64,000 nucleotides of DNA from Chitinophagaceae bacterium 26-R-25. GTDB lineage: Bacteria > Bacteroidota > Bacteroidia > Chitinophagales > Chitinophagaceae. How positions within the stretch are numbered: position 1 is the stretch's first letter; the number at the start of each line of letters is the position of its first letter. The notes below the pieces were generated by a model, which saw only the letters and a list, made by a program, of their open reading frames with translations, did not search any database and was not told the DNA's origin. Shown piece after piece: positions 8,524-16,642 of this stretch. A program made the translations under genes and the position numbers. The stretch lies in assembly GCA_029906195.1 (NCBI GenBank), contig JARWSJ010000003.1, forward strand, positions 434,001 through 498,000, given 5' to 3'.

Positions 8524-9666
8524 ATGAAAAGATTTTTGTTAGCAGTACTGGGTATTTTGATTTGTAGCCTTGGCTATAGTCAGGTAATCGGCTACAGCTA
8601 TACCATTAAACTAGGATCAAGCAACAATCAATTAAACGTGTATGCAATACCCAATGGTAGCGGTTCTGTAAAATGGCAGCAGATGAATGTTGTCGTAGGT
8701 TTTAAAACTAGCGCTGCTCAACCAGGGCAAGGTACGTTTGCGCCTAATAATGGCCTGTTCGGGACCTATAGCGTTGTTACTCCAAGCACAGGCACAGGTA
8801 ACGGGTATACTTACACCAATTGGGGAACCAATTTGGGTTGGCCTTCGAATTGGATTTCTGTTACAAATGGAACAGAGTATTTGATAGGTACGATTACTTA
8901 TCCTGCTCCTCTGACCAGTTATGTTCCCTACCTGTTGGATTTAGCAGACGGTGGCTCCAACTTTTTTGGTAATACGTTTATCGTTGAGGGTGCAACCAAT
9001 GATTATTTCTATGCTACGGATGGAACTGGAAACTCTAAGTTTTATTCAGCTTCAGGTGGTGGTTACCAAAATAGTGGTTCATTGGTAATTGATAACAGCG
9101 CAGACGTTTGGTCTGCAACACCTAAGATTACCGTGCTCCCTTTAAAACTTCTGGCATTCAATGCTAAGCAAAGCAACAGCACCGGTTTATTAGACTGGAA
9201 AGTAACCGAGCAGCAAAACACTGCCAGCTTTATTGTAGAACGTAGCACAGATGGCGAACACTACACAGCCATAGGCACTATCGCTGCTGCGGGTAATTAT
9301 GTAGATGCAAAAACATACAGCTTCACAGATAAATCTCCTGCCAACGGCCTTAACTATTACCGCCTTAAAATGGTGGATATAGACGGCAAATACTCTTACA
9401 GCCCGGTAAAGACCCTGCGGTTTGATGCAATAGCGGGTGAACTGCATATACTTCCCAATCCAGTGGTAAATAACTTTTACGTAAAGGGTCTTCTCGAACC
9501 GGCCTTAGTACGCGTACTGGACGTGAATGGTAAGGTTGTGCTGGTGCAGAATGATGTTACAGCTACAACTATCGTCAATGCAGCTTCACTGGCCCGTGCA
9601 GTTTACCTGGTACAGGTAATTCAGGGCAATGAGAGCAAAGGCGTTTTGAAATTGATAAAAGAATAG
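8524..9666 (+). CDS. Secreted protein with type IX sorting domain
   Basis: A 380-residue protein starting at ATG 8524 (MKRFLLAVLGILICSLGYSQ, a clear signal peptide); an upstream in-frame ATG at 8449 would put 25 non-signal residues ahead of it. Residues up to about 215 form a secreted domain I cannot place. Around residue 225-320 is a fibronectin-like segment (LPLKLLAFNAK..., WKVTEQQNTASFIVERS, YYRLKMVD) that commonly precedes sorting tails. The last ~75 residues (LHILPNPV..., VRVLDVNGKVV, YLVQVIQG, K-L-I-K-E) are a type A Por/T9SS C-terminal sorting domain. Surface attachment or release via T9SS is inferred. Confidence 0.8.
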   Translation: MKRFLLAVLGILICSLGYSQVIGYSYTIKLGSSNNQLNVYAIPNGSGSVKWQQMNVVVGFKTSAAQPGQGTFAPNNGLFGTYSVVTPSTGTGNGYTYTNWGTNLGWPSNWISVTNGTEYLIGTITYPAPLTSYVPYLLDLADGGSNFFGNTFIVEGATNDYFYATDGTGNSKFYSASGGGYQNSGSLVIDNSADVWSATPKITVLPLKLLAFNAKQSNSTGLLDWKVTEQQNTASFIVERSTDGEHYTAIGTIAAAGNYVDAKTYSFTDKSPANGLNYYRLKMVDIDGKYSYSPVKTLRFDAIAGELHILPNPVVNNFYVKGLLEPALVRVLDVNGKVVLVQNDVTATTIVNAASLARAVYLVQVIQGNESKGVLKLIKE

Positions 9667-9887
9667 TTGTTGGTTGATATTTGTTAAGCTTCAATTTTGA
9701 ATGCGCAACATTAAAGGTGAGCCGTTGATAATCAACCATTAACAACAAAAAAACATTAAGTAAAAACGAACACGACTACTTTATTAATTGTTAATTAAAA
9801 ATTAAAAAAATAAAACAAGGTATAAATAACAGATTGACTGAGCTGTAGCTCAAAAACTTTCTAAACAAATCTAAAAAGATAAAAAAA

Positions 9888-12800
9888 ATGAAAAAAAACC
9901 TTCTTTCCTTTTTATTGGCAATTCTGTTGCTGGTGCTTGGCGTAGTATCGCAGGCGCAGGTAAACATAGGATCTGCCGGTAAACCAAAAAACTTCAGCGT
10001 GCTGGAGCTGGTGTCGCAGTACAAAAGCGGCGTTTACGGCGGCCTCCGCTTACCGCAAATGACAACAGCACAACGCAAAGCGATCTCCGATACGCTGAGC
10101 GTAAACAATGTTGCCGCAAATGGTCTTATGGTATACAACACCGATATTAACTGTGTTGAATACTGGAACAATGCCAAATGGGTTGGCATGTGCGACAATA
10201 CATTTACCATTAACCCCGACCCTAAAACTCCTATACCGGCTATCGGCGTGAATGAGCCGGGCACCGTTAAGGATCCGAACTGTGGCACGACGGGCAATTA
10301 TAGCTTTACCGTAATCAGCGGCGGCGATTTTGCTGCTGTTAATGTTACCAACGCGGCAGCAGGTACATTTACCCTTAACTTTTCACCAAACCCAAATGCA
10401 AGCAAACGCACAGCGGTTGTAGAGGTGGTGAGCCCATGCGGCAACTCCTCCATTTTGGCATATACACAAGACGGCGATGCTACCGGTTGCGGTACCACTA
10501 CTGTTCCGGCTATCGTATCACAAAACGGCACCACAATTTGTAGCGGTGGCGCAGCTAATTTAACCCTGAGCGGAAACCCTGCTTCAGGTACTTTCATTTG
10601 GACGCTTAACGGCCAACAGGTAGGCACCGGTAACCACTATAATGCCACACAAGCAGGCAATTATGTGGTATACGGCGATAAAATTGGCTGCGCGAATTCT
10701 CAAAGTATTGCAATAACACAAAGCGGTTCCGCTGCTCCTGCTGCCGTGAACCTGGTTGTAATAGGCAACAACGGCGTAGCATGCGGCGCGGGCGGTACAG
10801 TGCAGCTAACAGCTACTGCACCGGCAGCGGGCACAGTGGTATGGTACCATGACGGCGTAAAAACTGCTAACACCGGCACTACTGTGCAGGCTGGTAAAGG
10901 CGTTTGGACCGCAGTGGTGGAAAACGGAGGTTGCTCTTCTGCAGCTTCTAATGCAGCTACCATTACAGAAGATAATAGCGGTGGCAGCATTCCTGTACCT
11001 ACATTAAAGATCAACGGAACTACAAGTGGCTTTACTTTTTGCCAGGGCGGTAGCGCCTTTTTGGAAGTAGGCAACTACAACGCTCAATACACTTATACTT
11101 GGTATGCTGACAATACACAAGTTGGTCAGGGAACAGGTATTTCTTACAACGTACCGGCCTCCGGTAGCGTGGTAATGCGTGTACGCGCTACAGGTGCCGG
11201 TTGTGCACAGGAAGGTTCTGTGAACCAATCTATTTCTACAACAGCTGCACCTACAGCTCCCCAGCTGGTAGGCAGTGGCGCTTTATGTGGAGGTTCTGCT
11301 GCCCTTACGGCACAAACAAATGCTTCGTCTCCGGTGTATGCATGGTACAAAGATGGCAGCGCAATATCCGGCGCTACAGCCAGTACCTACAGTGCTACAC
11401 AAGTAGGCAACTATGGCGTTACTGTAACCAGCAGCGGTTGTACAAGCCCGATGAGCGCACTTAAAAATGTGGTACTCTCTGATTTTACCAACCTTACATG
11501 GGTGCAAAACCCTAACCCGGTAAACTTTGGCGAAAGCAAAGTGTACGAAGTATCTGCAACAAACGGCCCGATAACGTATAACTGGACGGTAAGTGGTGGA
11601 GCTACCATTACTACCGGCCAGGGCACCAGCAAAGTACTGGTACAGTTCCCTGCCAGCGGCAGCAGCACGATGACTGTGGGCGTAAGCGGCAACAATGCTT
11701 GCGGTGATGCCCAGAATAACAGCAGTTTTAGCGGTAACACTGTTACTGTAAACTCTAGCTGCCCTACACCTACTATACAATCTCCTACTACGGCACAAAC
11801 CATTAACACGGTAACTGGCCAGCAGGTTAACCTTAGCATAACAGCAGCCAACACTAGTGCTCCTGTCTATGTGTGGAAAGATGGCAGCAACAACACTGTA
11901 GGCAATGCAGCTGCCATTAATATTACAGCTGCATCTGGTACTAAAACTTATACCTGTACGGTAACCAACGGTTGTGGTGGTGCAGGTATGACTTCTGTAG
12001 TCTTTACTGTAATAGCTGCTTCCGACCCGGCTATGCTACCAGTAGGTACCGGTACATTAAATGGTAAAACAAATTTTGATATTGCCCAAAGCAATGACAA
12101 TGCCAACGGTTGCGGTACGCTAAGCAGCCGCACTTCTAGTGGCACCAACTTTAACAACACCAGCCCAACACAGGACAATGTGGCTACTGGACCGTTTACA
12201 GCCAGCCAAGTGTACACCTTTACACCCAACCAGACTGTTACCAATGTGCGCTTCCAGTACGTGGAAAGCATTAGTGGTAAAATAGTGAAGACCCTTACGC
12301 CTAATGGCAACTACTCGGGAAGCATTGGCAGCGGTGTAGCATGCAAAGCTACCTTGCTGTACCAAAGTAGCCTGATGACAGATGCAAAAGGCTTAACGAC
12401 TGCACAGGCCTTAACAGCAACCATATATGCGTTGTATACTGTGAGTGGTACAGACTATACCGTAAAACTGACTGCGAAGATTGCAGACTGTACCAGCTGT
12501 GGAGCGTACATAGCCTCTGGCGTTTGGAAAGAATTTATGTGCTCCAACCTGGGAGCGGATCCAAATGCTGATCCATTTACACCTGCGCAGGCTATTCATG
12601 GAAACTTTTACCAGTGGGGCCGTAGTACTGTGGTAGCCAATGCTTCTACCCAATCGGGAGCCATTGGCGGCTGGAACACTACCAGTGCACCAGACGGATC
12701 ATGGGCTGATGCCAGCAAAACCGCTAATGACCCTTGCCCGGCCGGATATAGAGTACCAACACAAGCAACGTGGGGAGCAATTAATAATTCAAGCTTAAAC

Positions 12801-13073
12801 CCTATAACCCGAACTGGAAGCTGGGCGACCGATGTCGGCAACTTTGCAACAGGCATATCATTTGGCAATCGCTTGTTTTTGCCAGCAGCCGGATGCCGAT
12901 ACTACACCGATGGGTCCCTGCGATATCGCGGTAGCTACGGTTTCTATTGGTCCACAGGCCACTATAATAGTACGCGTCCGTACATCGCACAGCTATCTAA
13001 TGACGCGTATTATGGTAATGGCGCCGCCGACTCTCGCACTGAGGGATGTTCCATTCGTTGTGTAGCACAATAA
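9888..13073 (+). CDS. Ig-like/FISUMP secreted protein with a variable-looking C-terminus
   Basis: A 1061-residue secreted protein. A signal peptide ends near SQAQ (residue 23). Residues about 35-100 form a 'GVYGGLRLPQMT...ANGLMVYNT' module typical of Bacteroidota surface proteins. Several Ig/PKD-like repeats follow to about residue 860. From about residue 873 lies a FISUMP (Fib_succ_major) domain with WKEFMCSNLG, F-Y-Q-W-G-R, DPCPAGYRVPT, RLFLPAAG, YWS and SIRCV motifs. Residues 1003-1054 carry Cys, Tyr, Phe, His, Arg, Ile and Asp where relatives usually have Asn/Tyr, nearly all in codons ending in C or T. A terminator follows. Ligand binding is inferred. Confidence 0.75.
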   Translation: MKKNLLSFLLAILLLVLGVVSQAQVNIGSAGKPKNFSVLELVSQYKSGVYGGLRLPQMTTAQRKAISDTLSVNNVAANGLMVYNTDINCVEYWNNAKWVGMCDNTFTINPDPKTPIPAIGVNEPGTVKDPNCGTTGNYSFTVISGGDFAAVNVTNAAAGTFTLNFSPNPNASKRTAVVEVVSPCGNSSILAYTQDGDATGCGTTTVPAIVSQNGTTICSGGAANLTLSGNPASGTFIWTLNGQQVGTGNHYNATQAGNYVVYGDKIGCANSQSIAITQSGSAAPAAVNLVVIGNNGVACGAGGTVQLTATAPAAGTVVWYHDGVKTANTGTTVQAGKGVWTAVVENGGCSSAASNAATITEDNSGGSIPVPTLKINGTTSGFTFCQGGSAFLEVGNYNAQYTYTWYADNTQVGQGTGISYNVPASGSVVMRVRATGAGCAQEGSVNQSISTTAAPTAPQLVGSGALCGGSAALTAQTNASSPVYAWYKDGSAISGATASTYSATQVGNYGVTVTSSGCTSPMSALKNVVLSDFTNLTWVQNPNPVNFGESKVYEVSATNGPITYNWTVSGGATITTGQGTSKVLVQFPASGSSTMTVGVSGNNACGDAQNNSSFSGNTVTVNSSCPTPTIQSPTTAQTINTVTGQQVNLSITAANTSAPVYVWKDGSNNTVGNAAAINITAASGTKTYTCTVTNGCGGAGMTSVVFTVIAASDPAMLPVGTGTLNGKTNFDIAQSNDNANGCGTLSSRTSSGTNFNNTSPTQDNVATGPFTASQVYTFTPNQTVTNVRFQYVESISGKIVKTLTPNGNYSGSIGSGVACKATLLYQSSLMTDAKGLTTAQALTATIYALYTVSGTDYTVKLTAKIADCTSCGAYIASGVWKEFMCSNLGADPNADPFTPAQAIHGNFYQWGRSTVVANASTQSGAIGGWNTTSAPDGSWADASKTANDPCPAGYRVPTQATWGAINNSSLNPITRTGSWATDVGNFATGISFGNRLFLPAAGCRYYTDGSLRYRGSYGFYWSTGHYNSTRPYIAQLSNDAYYGNGAADSRTEGCSIRCVAQ

Positions 13074-13142
13074 TGCGATTTGTTTAATTATTTGACTATT
13101 TGTGGTGGTTGAAAAATAGAATTTTATTATTGTGCTTCTTTA

Positions 13143-13180
13143 AAAGAGGCTGTTGCAAAAAACAGCCTCTTTGCGTTTTA
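13143..13180 (+). terminator. Terminator after the FISUMP gene
   Basis: AAAGAGGCTGTT / AACAGCCTCTTT form a 12-bp perfect stem with a 6-base loop, followed by GCGTTTT, 70 bases past the stop codon. Confidence 0.75.
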
Positions 13181-13287
13181 GGAATTAGGAATTGGATGTC
13201 GCTTAGTTAGGGAGCTATTGCATTTGATTTATTTTTTTCCGTGGGCTAAGGCCAAACAAATGGCAGTGGTCAAGACAGGGCATGTTT

Positions 13288-13325
13288 AGTAACTGAATAC
13301 AGAATAACTGAATAAACTGAGTGGT
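13288..13325. repeat. AACTGAAT array (short)
   Basis: AACTGAAT words with an irregular insert, then AAACTGAGT. It is part of the 893-base gap 13074-13966. That gap also holds the FISUMP terminator, a duplicated leader (13405-13560), a possible small RNA end (13638-13664), an AACGCAGATT inverted repeat (13694-13784) and the promoter region of the next gene. Confidence 0.55.
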
Positions 13326-13404
13326 TGAAAATTTGTAGCCGCTGGTTATATTGGAATTTTCAACTTTTGTTTTCAATTCCACTCATTTTTAGCCTTTTAT
13401 AAAA

Positions 13405-13560
13405 ATTTAATGTCCTTTATAGCTTAAGCAATGCCTATATCAAATCTACATTGCATCAGCATTGAACGATTGGTTGTCACTGCACGCATTTTTAAACAAC
13501 ACCATTGAACTTAAGCTTCCCTGCCAGCAATAAATACCCTGCACCGCCAAGGGAGGCCGT
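13405..13560 (+). repeat. Duplicate of the 6200-6340 leader region, without a gene
   Basis: AATGTCCTTT, a diverged middle, and TTTTTAAACAACACCATTG recur in the same order as at 6203-6330, upstream of the 630-residue secreted protein. Here no ORF follows; a terminator hairpin comes about 100 bases later. It could be the remains of a deleted paralogue or the 5' part of a non-coding RNA. Confidence 0.45.
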
Positions 13561-13637
13561 TGATTTTTTCAGACAACCTGTTTTTCTTAGTTTTTCATAG
13601 AATCAGGTATATCTATACCTAGTCAGAGGTTTATAGG

Positions 13638-13664
13638 CTCTGCCATTCTTGGCAGAGTTTTTTT
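13638..13664 (+). terminator. Terminator with no gene upstream
   Basis: CTCTGCCA / TGGCAGAG (8 bp, TTCT loop) followed by seven T. No ORF precedes it after the FISUMP terminator at 13143, so it may end a short non-coding transcript or be left over from a lost gene. Confidence 0.65.
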
Positions 13665-13693
13665 CTTTTAGTTGAAAATTGAAAGTTGAAAAT

Positions 13694-13784
13694 GAGGGGA
13701 ACGCAGATTCTCATGGTTGTCAAGATTTATTATGATTTGAAATAAATCATCATTGATCACCAAAATCATGATAATCTGCGTTCC
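13694..13784. repeat. Inverted repeat, AACGCAGATT...AATCTGCGTT family
   Basis: GGGAACGCAGATTCTCATGG and CATGATAATCTGCGTTCCC bracket a short centre with TTATGATTTG / CAAATCATCAT-like words. It is flanked by TTGAAAGTTGAAAATG and its complement (13670-13692 and 13785-13818), so two repeat families are nested. Confidence 0.75.
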
Positions 13785-13883
13785 CATTTTCAACTTTCAA
13801 CTTTCCATTTTCAATTCTCCTAAGCCTGCCTTTTTTCGAAATTCAAATGACCTTTTCAGGCAACACTCACCTCGCATCGCGTT

Positions 13884-13891
13884 TACCTTTG
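13884..13891 (+). promoter_or_regulatory. Possible -7 box (TACCTTTG) of the 13967 gene
   Basis: TACCTTTG followed by GCG, a match to TAnnTTTG. No consensus -33 TTTG is seen at the usual spacing. A start would fall near 13898. Confidence 0.35.
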
Positions 13892-13901
13892 CGTCTCTAA
13901 T

Positions 13902-13970
13902 ATGAAAGTTTTTGCTTATACTTATAAAGCGCGGCTCTTAAACTTAAAACTTATAACTCAAGACAAATGA
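13902..13970 (+). CDS. Possible 22-residue leader peptide overlapping the next start
   Basis: ATG at 13902 opens 22 codons (MKVFAYTYKARLLNLKLITQ plus Asp-Lys) ending in TGA at 13968-13970. The ATG of the thioredoxin-fold gene is at 13967, giving an ATGA stop/start overlap. The ORF starts only a few bases after the putative transcription start. It could couple translation or be chance; peptide conservation would decide. Confidence 0.3.
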   Translation: MKVFAYTYKARLLNLKLITQDK

Positions 13971-15274
13971 AAGCCATCGCAACAACTTTGGTAACAGCAC
14001 TGCTGGCAACCGCAAGCCTCACCCAGGCACAAACGATACAGCTGGATTTTCCGCATTTTGCGGGCAAGCAATATATTTACCAGCTTTTCCAGGGCGATAA
14101 AAAAGATACCATTATTACCGGCGCATTAGATAAGAATGGAAAAACCACACTCGTGATACCTGCCCGCTATAAAGACTATGTGGGCATGTCGCAATTTGCA
14201 CTTGCAGAAGGCGGTGGGCTGGATATGGTAGTGAACCACGAAAACTTTACGGTGCGCTGCACAGAAGCCGCGCCCGACATGGATAATATTTTTTACATCG
14301 GCTCCCCGGAAAATACTTTTCTGATAGAGCAATACAAAAAACAGCAAGTGATACTGGACAGGGCAGGTGCTATGCAACAGGCCGTTCACGCCTACAGCAA
14401 GGGCAACGACAGCCTGCGCCTTGTGTTTGATGCAGAGTTGAAACGGCAGTCCTCAGCGTTTGCTAAATTGCAGTCACAAACGGCCTCCAGCCCTTTGTAT
14501 GCAGCAAAGTTTCGCGCCATGAACGATATTTTAATGGGCCTTGGCAGCAGCATCGAGCTAAAAGAAGATAAAAAAGCAGCAGCCGCCCGCCTATATGCGC
14601 GCAACACGATGGACTGGGATGCTGTATACACTAGCAACCAATGGAGCGCAGTGCCTGTAAACTGGATGGAAATGCAACTGAATGCCATAAAAAATGACAG
14701 TGTGTTACTTTCAGACGCAAAGCACATTCTGGCTCGCACTCGATCCAACATTGTTTATACGGCCCTCGCCGAGAAATTTGCCGGATTGTTTAGCAAGTAT
14801 AACAAAGACAGTCTGTTTCAACATTTGCGGTTACCCATCCTGCAATCTGGCAGGTTAAGCTCGCCCTCAAAAAAACTGCAAATAATGCTTAATTCACTAC
14901 AGGCAGGTAGTATGGCACCACCCATTATAGGGCTGATAGACAGAGCGCCGTCAGAAAAAACGTTGTTGGTATTTTACGAATCGGGCTGTGGCAATTGCGA
15001 AAATGAACTCACACAATTAACAGGCAACTATGCCTTTTTGCAGGGCAAGGGTGTACGGGTTATAACCGTTTCATCAGACGTCAATAAACTTGTTTTCGAC
15101 TATAACGCCGCAAAAATGCCCTGGAGCGATAAGCTTTGCGACTTCAATGGGTTTGAAGGTGTCAATTTTAAAAGCTACGGTGTCATAGGCACTCCCACCA
15201 TGTTTGTAATAAACAAAGAAGGCAAAATAGAAGGCCGCTATGCAAGGCTGGCCGACACGGGGCTCATGAAATAA
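13967..15274 (+). CDS. Periplasmic thioredoxin-fold (TlpA-like) protein
   Basis: A 435-residue protein with signal peptide (residues 1-21, ending TQAQ). The N-terminal ~300 residues resemble the helical/beta DUF4369-DUF5106-type partner region of Bacteroidota TlpA-like proteins. The C-terminal ~120 residues are a thioredoxin domain: VFYESGCGNCENEL with a C-G-N-C active site, and the cis-Pro loop GTPTMFVI. It probably catalyses thiol-disulfide exchange in the periplasm. The C-terminus (ADTGLMK) is followed at once by an AACTGAAT array. Confidence 0.75.
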   Translation: MKAIATTLVTALLATASLTQAQTIQLDFPHFAGKQYIYQLFQGDKKDTIITGALDKNGKTTLVIPARYKDYVGMSQFALAEGGGLDMVVNHENFTVRCTEAAPDMDNIFYIGSPENTFLIEQYKKQQVILDRAGAMQQAVHAYSKGNDSLRLVFDAELKRQSSAFAKLQSQTASSPLYAAKFRAMNDILMGLGSSIELKEDKKAAAARLYARNTMDWDAVYTSNQWSAVPVNWMEMQLNAIKNDSVLLSDAKHILARTRSNIVYTALAEKFAGLFSKYNKDSLFQHLRLPILQSGRLSSPSKKLQIMLNSLQAGSMAPPIIGLIDRAPSEKTLLVFYESGCGNCENELTQLTGNYAFLQGKGVRVITVSSDVNKLVFDYNAAKMPWSDKLCDFNGFEGVNFKSYGVIGTPTMFVINKEGKIEGRYARLADTGLMK

Positions 15275-15325
15275 CTGAATAAACTGAGTAACTGAATAAA
15301 CTGAATGACTGAGCAACTGAATTCC
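15270..15325. repeat. AACTGAAT array, left arm of a pair closing at 15578-15603
   Basis: AACTGAAT units with a few extra A bases begin at the stop of the thioredoxin-fold gene. The complementary arm TCAGTTATTCAGTTACTCAG lies at 15580-15603, overlapping the stop of the convergent GH25 gene. The 323-base gap 15275-15597 between them also holds a REP-like element and an AATTCCTAATTTC array (15320-15353). Confidence 0.7.
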
Positions 15326-15380
15326 TAATTTCTATTTCCTAGTTCCTGATTTGGTGTTCCATAACCAATAAAGAAAGACT

Positions 15381-15471
15381 GCTTGTCATCCCGACGAAGG
15401 AGGGATCTGGGTCAGACACTAACATACCGTTGGGCAAATACTCAGATCCCTCCTTCGTCGGGATGACAAGC
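15381..15471. repeat. REP/MITE-like palindromic element, copy 2
   Basis: GCTTGTCATCCCGACGAAGG ... CCTTCGTCGGGATGACAAGC, with GGGATCTGGGT and its near complement inside. The left flank AAAGAAAGACT is the reverse complement of the right flank of copy 1, so the copies are in opposite orientation and the element has conserved ends beyond the palindrome. Confidence 0.8.
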
Positions 15472-15597
15472 AAGATTCTTTTGATTTTTCGACAGGCTAA
15501 ATCAAATGACATTGAGAGCGGAATGATTGGATAATTGAGTGTCTTTGTTTTAATAAAACCTCTCCGACTTTGAACGTTCAGTTATTCAGTTACTCAG

Positions 15598-16362
15598 TTA
15601 TTCAATCAGTAGCTTCATAAACTCAGACGAATCGCCGTTGAAAACATTAAAATCTACGCGGTTGGCAATGCCATTGATGTGGCCGCTTTCGCTGTGTTGC
15701 CAGAAGGTCCATTCGCGGGTAATGCGCGGCTTGTCTTTTTGGAGGTAATGCGCCACCCAAAGTGGATAATCGTCGAAATCGTTTTTGAGATATTGATTGT
15801 AGAAATCAACATTGGTATAAATGATGGGCATTACGCCGTAATACTCGTGTATGGTATCAAGAAACTCTTTTACGCGTTGCCTTACTTTATCGCCGCTTAC
15901 GCCGTAAGCCTGCTCCACATCAAGAACGGGAGGAAGGTCACCGGTTTCTAATTGAACGGTGTTGATGAAATTTTCGGCTTGCGCTTTACCGCTTTTTGTT
16001 GCAAGGAAGAAATGATAGGCGCCCCTTATTACCTCGGCTTTTTTTGCATCGCGCCAATTCTGTTTAAAATAACCATCTACATTTCCCAGGCCCTCTGTTG
16101 CCTTAATGAAAGTGAAACCAATTTGAATATTGTCGACGTTCATGGCTTTTACCTCCGCCCAATCGATATCCCGCTGGTACTTGGAAACGTCAATGCCATG
16201 AATGGTGAAATTGTAGGGAATGTCGATGCCAAACTCCGGATAACGCGCAAACTTGGGAACGTTTCTGTTGTAAAGCCACCAGGCTAGCACTCCCAATACG
16301 GCTAAGATCAATAAGGATAGAAGGGATCTTGCGGTAACTTTCGATTTCTTGGTTTGGGCCAT
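15598..16362 (-). CDS. Glycoside hydrolase family 25 lysozyme, membrane-anchored
   Basis: A 254-residue protein from ATG 16362 (an in-frame TTG two codons earlier overlaps a TATTTTTG promoter-like box). A single N-terminal membrane helix (about residues 14-32) is followed by a GH25 domain: HGIDVSKYQ near residue 58 with the first catalytic Asp, FIKATEG, the PPVLDVE motif with the catalytic Asp/Glu pair, IYTN and FWQHSESG. The family hydrolyses peptidoglycan beta-1,4 glycosidic bonds. The anchor and the lack of a phage context suggest a cell-wall remodelling role. Confidence 0.87.
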   Translation of the reverse strand: MAQTKKSKVTARSLLSLLILAVLGVLAWWLYNRNVPKFARYPEFGIDIPYNFTIHGIDVSKYQRDIDWAEVKAMNVDNIQIGFTFIKATEGLGNVDGYFKQNWRDAKKAEVIRGAYHFFLATKSGKAQAENFINTVQLETGDLPPVLDVEQAYGVSGDKVRQRVKEFLDTIHEYYGVMPIIYTNVDFYNQYLKNDFDDYPLWVAHYLQKDKPRITREWTFWQHSESGHINGIANRVDFNVFNGDSSEFMKLLIE

Positions 16363-16375
16363 GCGCAAAAATAAG

Positions 16376-16630
16376 GCAATAACTGAATAACTGAATCACT
16401 GAATAACTGAATGGTTGATAGTTGATTATGCACAATAGACCAATAACCGAATAACTGAGTAACTGAGTAACTGAATAACTGAGCGGTTGAATAATTGAAT
16501 GATTGAATAATTGGTGTTTGTTGCACGGAAAACTTCAGTTATTCAGTTATTTCCCTAAAAGAAAGTTAGCATTCCATAAACCCCTCCGACATTCAACGAC
16601 TCAGTTATTCAGTTACTCAGTTATTCAATA
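16376..16630. repeat. Dense AACTGAAT inverted arrays between divergent genes
   Basis: Left arms at 16378-16415 and 16440-16510 (AACTGAAT, AACTGAGT, then TTGAATAATTGAATG words) face right arms at 16536-16558 and 16599-16628 (CAGTTATTCAGTT, TCAGTTACTCAG). Together they fill almost the whole GH25-radical SAM promoter region, so the promoters of both genes abut the repeat. Confidence 0.75.
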
Positions 16631-16642
16631 ACTTTGCTCTCT

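Noticed and set aside
13074-13966. DGR template repeat or reverse transcriptase beside the FISUMP gene
   Set aside because: I looked for a copy of the 3' end of the gene in the downstream gap and for a reverse-transcriptase ORF in the window and saw neither. Any such system would have to act from elsewhere.
16376-16630. CRISPR array
   Set aside because: Repeat units are 8 bases, contiguous, without spacers, and occur on both strands as arms; no cas genes are present.
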